Of a stretch of DNA of 64,000 nt, positions 11,033 through 24,822 are shown piece by piece (the stretch's first letter is position 1; every line of letters begins with the position of its first letter). The notes under the pieces are model-generated. The model was given only the letters and a program-made list of their open reading frames with translations, had not been told where the DNA came from and did not search any database. Source of the DNA: Cinclus cinclus (Eukaryota; Chordata; Aves; Passeriformes; Cinclidae). Made by a program: the position numbers and the translations under genes. The stretch covers positions 310,001-374,000 of the forward strand of contig NW_026912161.1 in assembly GCF_963662255.1 (NCBI RefSeq), read 5' to 3'.

Positions 11033-12411
11033 GTATCCGAGGGAGCGTGGCGCCGCTTAGGCGGGCAAAGCAGAAAGGTGCCGCCCGGCACTGGCTTTGA
11101 CTCCCTGAGCTTCCTTGCTAGGACAGCAGCTGCCGAAAGCTGGCAACTAGGCTGCCAGAGTGCAGAATGTCGGCGGTCTGGCACGCCTGCTTGCCGAAAG
11201 CCAGGATCAGCGAGACAGCGTGCTAGGCTCTGTTTCACAGCACCCTGGAGAACACGCCCTTGAAGAATGCCCTCTCTGCTCCGCAAAAGCTCTGCCACAG
11301 TGAAGGTGGAAGAAGCAGCCTGTGGCCACGGGCAGAGCTGGTCAACAGCTGCGCCTAACTTGCCCAAGCTGCGAGAGCATTCTCAGCCGAGTTCTGCTTT
11401 GACAGAGCTATTGCTGAACTTTTGCAGCCCCGGAGGCTGCTGAAACCAAGGCTGTGTTCTGCCTCTTCATTCTTGCCTTCCTGTGCTCCAGCGAGAAGTG
11501 AAGCTCTGGCACGGCATTCAGCTTTGCCGCCTCTCTGCACGGAAAGCACTAGACAGAACTAGTGTGCTTCGTGCATGCTCTCTCCTCGCTTTTATGGTCA
11601 CTGCTCTGCTTTTTGCTTGGCAGCGTTCCAAGGGTCCACGGCATACCTCTTGCACAGCGAGAGGTGGCCGGCGAGGAATACTTGCTGGCTTAAGTCGTTC
11701 CATGCTCAAGGCATTCATCAGAGCAACACCATGGGGGAAAAGAGGGGGGAACATTGCAGGACAAATTTCTATGCTGGAACAGGATTGTCTGCGAGACAGC
11801 TCTCCGCAGCGCTAGTATTTGGCCAGGCTGAAATCAGCGCCACGGGAAGCCAATCTGACAAGCGGAGTGCAACGAGCGCGGCGATATGGGGCCACTTGGC
11901 AGGTGGCCGAAGAAAGACGGCTGCCCCGCGAATGGGGTGCCAGAAGGCAAGTTTCAGCAGGGCGTTGCGGGCGAGCTTAATGTGTAGCCGCAGTTGTTCT
12001 AGGCGAGATTGTAGCCGAGAAGCTTTCCGTCTCCATTCACGAGACAAGAAAAGCAGAACGCAATGGTCTAGAGGGTTGAGAAGAAAAGTGCTCGTAGCGA
12101 GCTCGTTGCGGCAGAAGCGAAAGCCAGGAGCAGCGTGCTCGGTGCGAGAAGTAGACGGCGCTTCGCCTCCTTGGGAAGGAAATCGCGTCTGGGCACGAAC
12201 GGCAGCCAGCGAAGCTTCAGAACCGCAGGCTGTTCTGCTCAGCGTACGAGCCTGAAGTGAGTGGCAAGGGCTAAGGGGACAGTTCCAAGGCATCTAGCTT
12301 TCCTGCTAGCAATGCCATTTCTACCCTGCTGTGGAAAACATTCTCCTTTGCTCTTCTGCTCCGAGAGGCAGAGAGCACCTCGGCAGACGCAGTGCAGAGG
12401 GAAAGGACACA
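11033..12411. repeat. Unit 9: 3'-end haplotype C, full form
   Basis: Carries 1110G, 1192C, 1214A, TA, 1311C and 1320T. Matches unit 7 at all compared sites except 225, although unit 8 between them is of another type. Confidence 0.93.
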
Positions 12412-13790
12412 GTATCCGAGGGAGCGTGGCGCCGCTTAGGCGGGCAAAGCAGAAAGGTGCCGCCCGGCACTGGCTTTGACTCCCTGAGCTTCCTTGCTAG
12501 GACAGCAGCTGCCGAAAGCTGGCAACTAGGCTGCCAGAGTGCAGAATGTCGGCGGTCTGGCACGCCTGCTTGCCGAAAGCCAGGATCAGCGAGACAGCGT
12601 GCTAGGCTCTGTTTCACAGCACCCTGGAGAACACGCCCTTGAAGAATGCCCTCTCTGCTCCGCAAAAGCTCTGCCACAGTGAAGGTGGAAGAAGCAGCCT
12701 GTGGCCACGGGCAGAGCTGGTCAACAGCTGCGCCTAACTTGCCCAAGCTGCGAGAGCATTCTCAGCCGAGTTCTGCTTTGACAGAGCTATTGCTGAACTT
12801 TTGCAGCCCCGGAGGCTGCTGAAACCAAGGCTGTGTTCTGCCTCTTCATTCTTGCCTTCCTGTGCTCCAGCGAGAAGTGAAGCTCTGGCACGGCATTCAG
12901 CTTTGCCGCCTCTCTGCACGGAAAGCACTAGACAGAACTAGTGTGCTTCGTGCATGCTCTCTCCTCGCTTTTATGGTCACTGCTCTGCTTTTTGCTTGGC
13001 AGCGTTCCAAGGGTCCACGGCATACCTCTTGCACAGCGAGAGGTGGCCGGCGAGGAATACTTGCTGGCTTAAGTCGTTCCATGCTCAAGGCATTCATCAG
13101 AGCAACACCATGGGGGAAAAGAGGGGGGAACATTGCAGGACAAATTTCTATGCTGGAACAGGATTGTCTGCGAGACAGCTCTCCGCAGCGCTAGTATTTG
13201 GCCAGGCTGAAATCAGCGCCACGGGAAGCCAATCTGACAAGCGGAGTGCAACGAGCGCGGCGATATGGGGCCACTTGGCAGGTGGCCGAAGAAAGACGGC
13301 TGCCCCGCGAATGGGGTGCCAGAAGGCAAGTTTCAGCAGGGCGTTGCGGGCGAGCTTAATGTGTAGCCGCAGTTGTTCTAGGCGAGATTGTAGCCGAGAA
13401 GCTTTCCGTCTCCATTCACGAGACAAGAAAAGCAGAACGCAATGGTCTAGAGGGTTGAGAAGAAAAGTGCTCGTAGCGAGCTCGTTGCGGCAGAAGCGAA
13501 AGCCAGGAGCAGCGTGCTCGCTGCGAGAAGTAGACGGCGCTTCGCCTCCTTGGGAAGGAAATCGCGTCTGGGCACGAACGGCAGCCAGCGAAGCTTCAGA
13601 ACCGCAGGCTGTTCTGCTCAGCGTACGAGCCTGAAGTGAGTGGCAAGGGCTAAGGGGACAGTTCCAAGGCATCTAGCTTTCCTGCTAGCAATGCCATTTC
13701 TACCCTGCTGTGGAAAACATTGTCCTTTGCCCTTCTGCTCCGAGAGGCAGAGAGCACCTCGGCAGACGCAGTGCAGAGGGAAAGGACACA
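12412..13790. repeat. Unit 10: partial haplotype C
   Basis: Carries 1192C, 1214A with 1217A, and TA, but has consensus 1110C, 1311G and 1320C on either side. The haplotype-C tract is thus bounded between about 1110-1192 and 1276-1311, as a conversion tract would be. Confidence 0.92.
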
Positions 13791-15169
13791 GTATCCGAGG
13801 GAGCGTGGCGCCGCTTAGGCGGGCAAAGCAGAAAGGTGCCGCCCGGCACTGGCTTTGACTCCCTGAGCTTCCTTGCTAGGACAGCAGCTGCCGAAAGCTG
13901 GCAACTAGGCTGCCAGAGTGCAGAATGTCGGCGGTCTGGCACGCCTGCTTGCCGAAAGCCAGGATCAGCGAGACAGCGTGCTAGGCTCTGTTTCACAGCA
14001 CCCTGGAGAACACGCCCTTGAAGAATGCCCTCTCTGCTCCGCAAAAGCTCTGCCACAGTGAAGGTGGAAGAAGCAGCCTGTGGCCACGGGCAGAGCTGGT
14101 CAACAGCTGCGCCTAACTTGCCCAAGCTGCGAGAGCATTCTCAGCCGAGTTCTGCTTTGACAGAGCTATTGCTGAACTTTTGCAGCCCCGGAGGCTGCTG
14201 AAACCAAGGCTGTGTTCTGCCTCTTCATTCTTGCCTTCCTGTGCTCCAGCGAGAAGTGAAGCTCTGGCACGGCATTCAGCTTTGCCGCCTCTCTGCACGG
14301 AAAGCACTAGACAGAACTAGTGTGCTTCGTGCATGCTCTCTCCTCGCTTTTATGGTCACTGCTCTGCTTTTTGCTTGGCAGCGTTCCAAGGGTCCACGGC
14401 ATACCTCTTGCACAGCGAGAGGTGGCCGGCGAGGAATACTTGCTGGCTTAAGTCGTTCCATGCTCAAGGCATTCATCAGAGCAACACCATGGGGGAAAAG
14501 AGGGGGGAACATTGCAGGACAAATTTCTATGCTGGAACAGGATTGTCTGCGAGACAGCTCTCCGCAGCGCTAGTATTTGGCCAGGCTGAAATCAGCGCCA
14601 CGGGAAGCCAATCTGACAAGCGGAGTGCAACGAGCGCGGCGATATGGGGCCACTTGGCAGGTGGCCGAAGAAAGACGGCTGCCCCGCGAATGGGGTGCCA
14701 GAAGGCAAGTTTCAGCAGGGCGTTGCGGGCGAGCTTAATGTGTAGCCGCAGTTGTTCTAGGCGAGATTGTAGCCGAGAAGCTTTCCGTCTCCATTCACGA
14801 GACAAGAAAAGCAGAACGCAATGGTCTAGAGGGTTGAGAAGAAAAGTGCTCGTAGCGAGCTCGTTGCGGCAGAAGCGAAAGCCAGGAGCAGCGTGCTCGC
14901 TGCGAGAAGTAGACGGCGCTTCGCCTCCTTGGGAAGGAAATCGCGTCTGGGCACGAACGGCAGCCAGCGAAGCTTCAGAACAGCAGGCTGTTCTGCTCAG
15001 CGTACGTGCCTGAAGTGAGTGGCAAGGGCTAAGGGGACAGTTCCAAGGCATCTAGCTTTCCTGCCTGCAATGCCATTTCTACCCTGCTGTGGAAAACATT
15101 GTCCTTTGCCCTTCTGCTCCGAGAGGCAGAGAGCACCTCGGCAGACGCAGTGCAGAGGGAAAGGACACA
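13791..15169. repeat. Unit 11: short haplotype-B tract
   Basis: Carries only 1214A and 1217T (window 15004 and 15007), with consensus 1252T and CT at 1275-1276. It is the only unit with this combination: a haplotype-B tract ending before 1252. Confidence 0.92.
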
Positions 15170-17927
15170 GTATCCGAGGGAGCGTGGCGCCGCTTAGGCG
15201 GGCAAAGCAGAAAGGTGCCGCCCGGCACTGGCTTTGACTCCCTGAGCTTCCTTGCTAGGACAGCAGCTGCCGAAAGCTGGCAACTAGGCTGCCAGAGTGC
15301 AGAATGTCGGCGGTCTGGCACGCCTGCTTGCCGAAAGCCAGGATCAGCGAGACAGCGTGCTAGGCTCTGTTTCACAGCACCCTGGAGAACACGCCCTTGA
15401 AGAATGCCCTCTCTGCTCCGCAAAAGCTCTGCCACAGTGAAGGTGGAAGAAGCAGCCTGTGGCCACGGGCAGAGCTGGTCAACAGCTGCGCCTAACTTGC
15501 CCAAGCTGCGAGAGCATTCTCAGCCGAGTTCTGCTTTGACAGAGCTATTGCTGAACTTTTGCAGCCCCGGAGGCTGCTGAAACCAAGGCTGTGTTCTGCC
15601 TCTTCATTCTTGCCTTCCTGTGCTCCAGCGAGAAGTGAAGCTCTGGCACGGCATTCAGCTTTGCCGCCTCTCTGCACGGAAAGCACTAGACAGAACTAGT
15701 GTGCTTCGTGCATGCTCTCTCCTCGCTTTTATGGTCACTGCTCTGCTTTTTGCTTGGCAGCGTTCCAAGGGTCCACGGCATACCTCTTGCACAGCGAGAG
15801 GTGGCCGGCGAGGAATACTTGCTGGCTTAAGTCGTTCCATGCTCAAGGCATTCATCAGAGCAACACCATGGGGGAAAAGAGGGGGGAACATTGCAGGACA
15901 AATTTCTATGCTGGAACAGGATTGTCTGCGAGACAGCTCTCCGCAGCGCTAGTATTTGGCCAGGCTGAAATCAGCGCCACGGGAAGCCAATCTGACAAGC
16001 GGAGTGCAACGAGCGCGGCGATATGGGGCCACTTGGCAGGTGGCCGAAGAAAGACGGCTGCCCCGCGAATGGGGTGCCAGAAGGCAAGTTTCAGCAGGGC
16101 GTTGCGGGCGAGCTTAATGTGTAGCCGCAGTTGTTCTAGGCGAGATTGTAGCCGAGAAGCTTTCCGTCTCCATTCACGAGACAAGAAAAGCAGAACGCAA
16201 TGGTCTAGAGGGTTGAGAAGAAAAGTGCTCGTAGCGAGCTCGTTGCGGCAGAAGCGAAAGCCAGGAGCAGCGTGCTCGCTGCGAGAAGTAGACGGCGCTT
16301 CGCCTCCTTGGGAAGGAAATCGCGTCTGGGCACGAACGGCAGCCAGCGAAGCTTCAGAACAGCAGGCTGTTCTGCTCAGCGTGCGAGCCTGAAGTGAGTG
16401 GCAAGGGCTAAGGGGACAGTTCCAAGGCATCTAGCTTTCCTGCCTGCAATGCCATTTCTACCCTGCTGTGGAAAACATTGTCCTTTGCCCTTCTGCTCCG
16501 AGAGGCAGAGAGCACCTCGGCAGACGCAGTGCAGAGGGAAAGGACACAGTATCCGAGGGAGCGTGGCGCCGCTTAGGCGGGCAAAGCAGAAAGGTGCCGC
16601 CCGGCACTGGCTTTGACTCCCTGAGCTTCCTTGCTAGGACAGCAGCTGCCGAAAGCTGGCAACTAGGCTGCCAGAGTGCAGAATGTCGGCGGTCTGGCAC
16701 GCCTGCTTGCCGAAAGCCAGGATCAGCGAGACAGCGTGCTAGGCTCTGTTTCACAGCACCCTGGAGAACACGCCCTTGAAGAATGCCCTCTCTGCTCCGC
16801 AAAAGCTCTGCCACAGTGAAGGTGGAAGAAGCAGCCTGTGGCCACGGGCAGAGCTGGTCAACAGCTGCGCCTAACTTGCCCAAGCTGCGAGAGCATTCTC
16901 AGCCGAGTTCTGCTTTGACAGAGCTATTGCTGAACTTTTGCAGCCCCGGAGGCTGCTGAAACCAAGGCTGTGTTCTGCCTCTTCATTCTTGCCTTCCTGT
17001 GCTCCAGCGAGAAGTGAAGCTCTGGCACGGCATTCAGCTTTGCCGCCTCTCTGCACGGAAAGCACTAGACAGAACTAGTGTGCTTCGTGCATGCTCTCTC
17101 CTCGCTTTTATGGTCACTGCTCTGCTTTTTGCTTGGCAGCGTTCCAAGGGTCCACGGCATACCTCTTGCACAGCGAGAGGTGGCCGGCGAGGAATACTTG
17201 CTGGCTTAAGTCGTTCCATGCTCAAGGCATTCATCAGAGCAACACCATGGGGGAAAAGAGGGGGGAACATTGCAGGACAAATTTCTATGCTGGAACAGGA
17301 TTGTCTGCGAGACAGCTCTCCGCAGCGCTAGTATTTGGCCAGGCTGAAATCAGCGCCACGGGAAGCCAATCTGACAAGCGGAGTGCAACGAGCGCGGCGA
17401 TATGGGGCCACTTGGCAGGTGGCCGAAGAAAGACGGCTGCCCCGCGAATGGGGTGCCAGAAGGCAAGTTTCAGCAGGGCGTTGCGGGCGAGCTTAATGTG
17501 TAGCCGCAGTTGTTCTAGGCGAGATTGTAGCCGAGAAGCTTTCCGTCTCCATTCACGAGACAAGAAAAGCAGAACGCAATGGTCTAGAGGGTTGAGAAGA
17601 AAAGTGCTCGTAGCGAGCTCGTTGCGGCAGAAGCGAAAGCCAGGAGCAGCGTGCTCGCTGCGAGAAGTAGACGGCGCTTCGCCTCCTTGGGAAGGAAATC
17701 GCGTCTGGGCACGAACGGCAGCCAGCGAAGCTTCAGAACAGCAGGCTGTTCTGCTCAGCGTGCGAGCCTGAAGTGAGTGGCAAGGGCTAAGGGGACAGTT
17801 CCAAGGCATCTAGCTTTCCTGCCTGCAATGCCATTTCTACCCTGCTGTGGAAAACATTGTCCTTTGCCCTTCTGCTCCGAGAGGCAGAGAGCACCTCGGC
17901 AGACGCAGTGCAGAGGGAAAGGACACA
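15170..17927. repeat. Units 12-13: majority sequence, two copies
   Basis: Two consecutive units with the majority state at every site compared. Confidence 0.92.
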
Positions 17928-20685
17928 GTATCCGAGGGAGCGTGGCGCCGCTTAGGCGGGCAAAGCAGAAAGGTGCCGCCCGGCACTGGCTTTGACTCCC
18001 TGAGCTTCCTTGCTAGGACAGCAGCTGCCGAAAGCTGGCAACTAGGCTGCCAGAGTGCAGAATGTCGGCGGTCTGGCACGCCTGCTTGCCGAAAGCCAGG
18101 ATCAGCGAGACAGCGTGCTAGGCTCTGTTTCACAGCACCCTGGAGAACACGCCCTTGAAGAATGCCCTCTCTGCTCCGCAAAAGCTCTGCCACAGTGAAG
18201 GTGGAAGAAGCAGCCTGTGGCCACGGGCAGAGCTGGTCAACAGCTGCGCCTAACTTGCCCAAGCTGCGAGAGCATTCTCAGCCGAGTTCTGCTTTGACAG
18301 AGCTATTGCTGAACTTTTGCAGCCCCGGAGGCTGCTGAAACCAAGGCTGTGTTCTGCCTCTTCATTCTTGCCTTCCTGTGCTCCAGCGAGAAGTGAAGCT
18401 CTGGCACGGCATTCAGCTTTGCCGCCTCTCTGCACGGAAAGCACTAGACAGAACTAGTGTGCTTCGTGCATGCTCTCTCCTCGCTTTTATGGTCACTGCT
18501 CTGCTTTTTGCTTGGCAGCGTTCCAAGGGTCCACGGCATACCTCTTGCACAGCGAGAGGTGGCCGGCGAGGAATACTTGCTGGCTTAAGTCGTTCCATGC
18601 TCCAGGCATTCATCAGAGCAACACCATGGGGGAAAAGAGGGGGGAACATTGCAGGACAAATTTCTATGCTGGAACAGGATTGTCTGCGAGACAGCTCTCC
18701 GCAGCGCTAGTATTTGGCCAGGCTGAAATCAGCGCCACGGGAAGCCAATCTGACAAGCGGAGTGCAACGAGCGCGGCGATATGGGGCCACTTGGCAGGTG
18801 GCCGAAGAAAGACGGCTGCCCCGCGAATGGGGTGCCAGAAGGCAAGTTTCAGCAGGGCGTTGCGGGCGAGCTTAATGTGTAGCCGCAGTTGTTCTAGGCG
18901 AGATTGTAGCCGAGAAGCTTTCCGTCTCCATTCACGAGACAAGAAAAGCAGAACGCAATGGTCTAGAGGGTTGAGAAGAAAAGTGCTCGTAGCGAGCTCG
19001 TTGCGGCAGAAGCGAAAGCCAGGAGCAGCGTGCTCGCTGCGAGAAGTAGACGGCGCTTCGCCTCCTTGGGAAGGAAATCGCGTCTGGGCACGAACGGCAG
19101 CCAGCGAAGCTTCAGAACAGCAGGCTGTTCTGCTCAGCGTGCGAGCCTGAAGTGAGTGGCAAGGGCTAAGGGGACAGTTCCAAGGCATCTAGCTTTCCTG
19201 CCTGCAATGCCATTTCTACCCTGCTGTGGAAAACATTGTCCTTTGCCCTTCTGCTCCGAGAGGCAGAGAGCACCTCGGCAGACGCAGTGCAGAGGGAAAG
19301 GACACAGTATCCGAGGGAGCGTGGCGCCGCTTAGGCGGGCAAAGCAGAAAGGTGCCGCCCGGCACTGGCTTTGACTCCCTGAGCTTCCTTGCTAGGACAG
19401 CAGCTGCCGAAAGCTGGCAACTAGGCTGCCAGAGTGCAGAATGTCGGCGGTCTGGCACGCCTGCTTGCCGAAAGCCAGGATCAGCGAGACAGCGTGCTAG
19501 GCTCTGTTTCACAGCACCCTGGAGAACACGCCCTTGAAGAATGCCCTCTCTGCTCCGCAAAAGCTCTGCCACAGTGAAGGTGGAAGAAGCAGCCTGTGGC
19601 CACGGGCAGAGCTGGTCAACAGCTGCGCCTAACTTGCCCAAGCTGCGAGAGCATTCTCAGCCGAGTTCTGCTTTGACAGAGCTATTGCTGAACTTTTGCA
19701 GCCCCGGAGGCTGCTGAAACCAAGGCTGTGTTCTGCCTCTTCATTCTTGCCTTCCTGTGCTCCAGCGAGAAGTGAAGCTCTGGCACGGCATTCAGCTTTG
19801 CCGCCTCTCTGCACGGAAAGCACTAGACAGAACTAGTGTGCTTCGTGCATGCTCTCTCCTCGCTTTTATGGTCACTGCTCTGCTTTTTGCTTGGCAGCGT
19901 TCCAAGGGTCCACGGCATACCTCTTGCACAGCGAGAGGTGGCCGGCGAGGAATACTTGCTGGCTTAAGTCGTTCCATGCTCCAGGCATTCATCAGAGCAA
20001 CACCATGGGGGAAAAGAGGGGGGAACATTGCAGGACAAATTTCTATGCTGGAACAGGATTGTCTGCGAGACAGCTCTCCGCAGCGCTAGTATTTGGCCAG
20101 GCTGAAATCAGCGCCACGGGAAGCCAATCTGACAAGCGGAGTGCAACGAGCGCGGCGATATGGGGCCACTTGGCAGGTGGCCGAAGAAAGACGGCTGCCC
20201 CGCGAATGGGGTGCCAGAAGGCAAGTTTCAGCAGGGCGTTGCGGGCGAGCTTAATGTGTAGCCGCAGTTGTTCTAGGCGAGATTGTAGCCGAGAAGCTTT
20301 CCGTCTCCATTCACGAGACAAGAAAAGCAGAACGCAATGGTCTAGAGGGTTGAGAAGAAAAGTGCTCGTAGCGAGCTCGTTGCGGCAGAAGCGAAAGCCA
20401 GGAGCAGCGTGCTCGCTGCGAGAAGTAGACGGCGCTTCGCCTCCTTGGGAAGGAAATCGCGTCTGGGCACGAACGGCAGCCAGCGAAGCTTCAGAACAGC
20501 AGGCTGTTCTGCTCAGCGTGCGAGCCTGAAGTGAGTGGCAAGGGCTAAGGGGACAGTTCCAAGGCATCTAGCTTTCCTGCCTGCAATGCCATTTCTACCC
20601 TGCTGTGGAAAACATTGTCCTTTGCCCTTCTGCTCCGAGAGGCAGAGAGCACCTCGGCAGACGCAGTGCAGAGGGAAAGGACACA
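17928..20685. repeat. Units 14-15: 676C pair
   Basis: Two consecutive units differing from the majority only at 676 (C; window 18603 and 19982). They could be a recent local duplication or share ancestry with units 1 and 5. Confidence 0.92.
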
Positions 20686-22064
20686 GTATCCGAGGGAGCG
20701 TGGCGCCGCTTAGGCGGGCAAAGCAGAAAGGTGCCGCCCGGCACTGGCTTTGACTCCCTGAGCTTCCTTGCTAGGACAGCAGCTGCCGAAAGCTGGCAAC
20801 TAGGCTGCCAGAGTGCAGAATGTCGGCGGTCTGGCACGCCTGCTTGCCGAAAGCCAGGATCAGCGAGACAGCGTGCTAGGCTCTGTTTCACAGCACCCTG
20901 GAGAACACGCCCTTGAAGAATGCCCTCTCTGCTCCGCAAAAGCTCTGCCACAGTGAAGGTGGAAGAAGCAGCCTGTGGCCACGGGCAGAGCTGGTCAACA
21001 GCTGCGCCTAACTTGCCCAAGCTGCGAGAGCATTCTCAGCCGAGTTCTGCTTTGACAGAGCTATTGCTGAACTTTTGCAGCCCCGGAGGCTGCTGAAACC
21101 AAGGCTGTGTTCTGCCTCTTCATTCTTGCCTTCCTGTGCTCCAGCGAGAAGTGAAGCTCTGGCACGGCATTCAGCTTTGCCGCCTCTCTGCACGGAAAGC
21201 ACTAGACAGAACTAGTGTGCTTCGTGCATGCTCTCTCCTCGCTTTTATGGTCACTGCTCTGCTTTTTGCTTGGCAGCGTTCCAAGGGTCCACGGCATACC
21301 TCTTGCACAGCGAGAGGTGGCCGGCGAGGAATACTTGCTGGCTTAAGTCGTTCCATGCTCAAGGCATTCATCAGAGCAACACCATGGGGGAAAAGAGGGG
21401 GGAACATTGCAGGACAAATTTCTATGCTGGAACAGGATTGTCTGCGAGACAGCTCTCCGCAGCGCTAGTATTTGGCCAGGCTGAAATCAGCGCCACGGGA
21501 AGCCAATCTGACAAGCGGAGTGCAACGAGCGCGGCGATATGGGGCCACTTGGCAGGTGGCCGAAGAAAGACGGCTGCCCCGCGAATGGGGTGCCAGAAGG
21601 CAAGTTTCAGCAGGGCGTTGCGGGCGAGCTTAATGTGTAGCCGCAGTTGTTCTAGGCGAGATTGTAGCCGAGAAGCTTTCCGTCTCCATTCACGAGACAA
21701 GAAAAGCAGAACGCAATGGTCTAGAGGGTTGAGAAGAAAAGTGCTCGTAGCGAGCTCGTTGCGGCAGAAGCGAAAGCCAGGAGCAGCGTGCTCGCTGCGA
21801 GAAGTAGACGGCGCTTCGCCTCCTTGGGAAGGAAATCGCGTCTGGGCACGAACGGCAGCCAGCGAAGCTTCAGAACAGCAGGCTGTTCTGCTCAGCGTGC
21901 GAGCCTGAAGTGAGTGGCAAGGGCTAAGGGGACAGTTCCAAGGCATCTAGCTTTCCTGCCTGCAATGCCATTTCTACCCTGCTGTGGAAAACATTGTCCT
22001 TTGCCCTTCTGCTCCGAGAGGCAGAGAGCACCTCGGCAGACGCAGTGCAGAGGGAAAGGACACA
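20686..22064. repeat. Unit 16: majority sequence
   Basis: Majority state at all compared sites. Confidence 0.92.
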
Positions 22065-23443
22065 GTATCCGAGGGAGCGTGGCGCCGCTTAGGCGGGCAA
22101 AGCAGAAAGGTGCCGCCCGGCACTGGCTTTGACTCCCTGAGCTTCCTTGCTAGGACAGCAGCTGCCGAAAGCTGGCAACTAGGCTGCCAGAGTGCAGAAT
22201 GTCGGCGGTCTGGCACGCCTGCTTGCCGAAAGCCAGGATCAGCGAGACAGCGTGCTAGGCTCTGTTTCACAGCACCCTGGAGAACACGCCCTTGAAGAAT
22301 GCCCTCTCTGCTCCGCAAAAGCTCTGCCACAGTGAAGGTGGAAGAAGCAGCCTGTGGCCACGGGCAGAGCTGGTCAACAGCTGCGCCTAACTTGCCCAAG
22401 CTGCGAGAGCATTCTCAGCCGAGTTCTGCTTTGACAGAGCTATTGCTGAACTTTTGCAGCCCCGGAGGCTGCTGAAACCAAGGCTGTGTTCTGCCTCTTC
22501 ATTCTTGCCTTCCTGTGCTCCAGCGAGAAGTGAAGCTCTGGCACGGCATTCAGCTTTGCCGCCTCTCTGCACGGAAAGCACTAGACAGAACTAGCGTGCT
22601 TCGTGCATGCTCTCTCCTCGCTTTTATGGTCACTGCTCTGCTTTTTGCTTGGCAGCGTTCCAAGGGTCCACGGCATACCTCTTGCACAGCGAGAGGTGGC
22701 CGGCGAGGAATACTTGCTGGCTTAAGTCGTTCCATGCTCAAGGCATTCATCAGAGCAACACCATGGGGGAAAAGAGGGGGGAACATTGCAGGACAAATTT
22801 CTATGCTGGAACAGGATTGTCTGCGAGACAGCTCTCCGCAGCGCTAGTATTTGGCCAGGCTGAAATCAGCGCCACGGGAAGCCAATCTGACAAGCGGAGT
22901 GCAACGAGCGCGGCGATATGGGGCCACTTGGCAGGTGGCCGAAGAAAGACGGCTGCCCCGCGAATGGGGTGCCAGAAGGCAAGTTTCAGCAGGGCGTTGC
23001 GGGCGAGCTTAATGTGTAGCCGCAGTTGTTCTAGGCGAGATTGTAGCCGAGAAGCTTTCCGTCTCCATTCACGAGACAAGAAAAGCAGAACGCAATGGTC
23101 TAGAGGGTTGAGAAGAAAAGTGCTCGTAGCGAGCTCGTTGCGGCAGAAGCGAAAGCCAGGAGCAGCGTGCTCGCTGCGAGAAGTAGACGGCGCTTCGCCT
23201 CCTTGGGAAGGAAATCGCGTCTGGGCACGAACGGCAGCCAGCGAAGCTTCAGAACAGCAGGCTGTTCTGCTCAGCGTGCGAGCCTGAAGTGAGTGGCAAG
23301 GGCTAAGGGGACAGTTCCAAGGCATCTAGCTTTCCTGCCTGCAATGCCATTTCTACCCTGCTGTGGAAAACATTGTCCTTTGCCCTTCTGCTCCGAGAGG
23401 CAGAGAGCACCTCGGCAGACGCAGTGCAGAGGGAAAGGACACA
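22065..23443. repeat. Unit 17: 531C
   Basis: Only 531C (window 22595) differs. This change removes the ACTAGT hexamer at 528-533. It is the first occurrence of 531C, which recurs in units 20, 24-28 and 38. Confidence 0.92.
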
Positions 23444-24822
23444 GTATCCGAGGGAGCGTGGCGCCGCTTAGGCGGGCAAAGCAGAAAGGTGCCGCCCGGC
23501 ACTGGCTTTGACTCCCTGAGCTTCCTTGCTAGGACAGCAGCTGCCGAAAGCTGGCAACTAGGCTGCCAGAGTGCAGAATGTCGGCGGTCTGGCACGCCTG
23601 CTTGCCGAAAGCCAGGATCAGCGAGACAGCGTGCTAGGCTCTGTTTCACAGCACCCTGGAGAACACGCCCTTGAAGAATGCCCTCTCTGCTCCGCAAAAG
23701 CTCTGCCACAGTGAAGGTGGAAGAAGCAGCCTGTGGCCACGGGCAGAGCTGGTCAACAGCTGCGCCTAACTTGCCCAAGCTGCGAGAGCATTCTCAGCCG
23801 AGTTCTGCTTTGACAGAGCTATTGCTGAACTTTTGCAGCCCCGGAGGCTGCTGAAACCAAGGCTGTGTTCTGCCTCTTCATTCTTGCCTTCCTGTGCTCC
23901 AGCGAGAAGTGAAGCTCTGGCACGGCATTCAGCTTTGCCGCCTCTCTGCACGGAAAGCACTAGACAGAACTAGTGTGCTTCGTGCATGCTCTCTCCTCGC
24001 TTTTATGGTCACTGCTCTGCTTTTTGCTTGGCAGCGTTCCAAGGGTCCACGGCATACCTCTTGCACAGCGAGAGGTGGCCGGCGAGGAATACTTGCTGGC
24101 TTAAGTCGTTCCATGCTCAAGGCATTCATCAGAGCAACACCATGGGGGAAAAGAGGGGGGAACATTGCAGGACAAATTTCTATGCTGGAACAGGATTGTC
24201 TGCGAGACAGCTCTCCGCAGCGCTAGTATTTGGCCAGGCTGAAATCAGCGCCACGGGAAGCCAATCTGACAAGCGGAGTGCAACGAGCGCGGCGATATGG
24301 GGCCACTTGGCAGGTGGCCGAAGAAAGACGGCTGCCCCGCGAATGGGGTGCCAGAAGGCAAGTTTCAGCAGGGCGTTGCGGGCGAGCTTAATGTGTAGCC
24401 GCAGTTGTTCTAGGCGAGATTGTAGCCGAGAAGCTTTCCGTCTCCATTCACGAGACAAGAAAAGCAGAACGCAATGGTCTAGAGGGTTGAGAAGAAAAGT
24501 GCTCGTAGCGAGCTCGTTGCGGCAGAAGCGAAAGCCAGGAGCAGCGTGCTCGCTGCGAGAAGTAGACGGCGCTTCGCCTCCTTGGGAAGGAAATCGCGTC
24601 TGGGCACGAACGGCAGCCAGCGAAGCTTCAGAACAGCAGGCTGTTCTGCTCAGCGTGCGAGCCTGAAGTGAGTGGCAAGGGCTAAGGGGACAGTTCCAAG
24701 GCATCTAGCTTTCCTGCCTGCAATGCCATTTCTACCCTGCTGTGGAAAACATTGTCCTTTGCCCTTCTGCTCCGAGAGGCAGAGAGCACCTCGGCAGACG
24801 CAGTGCAGAGGGAAAGGACACA
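23444..24822. repeat. Unit 18: majority sequence
   Basis: Majority state at all compared sites. Confidence 0.92.
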
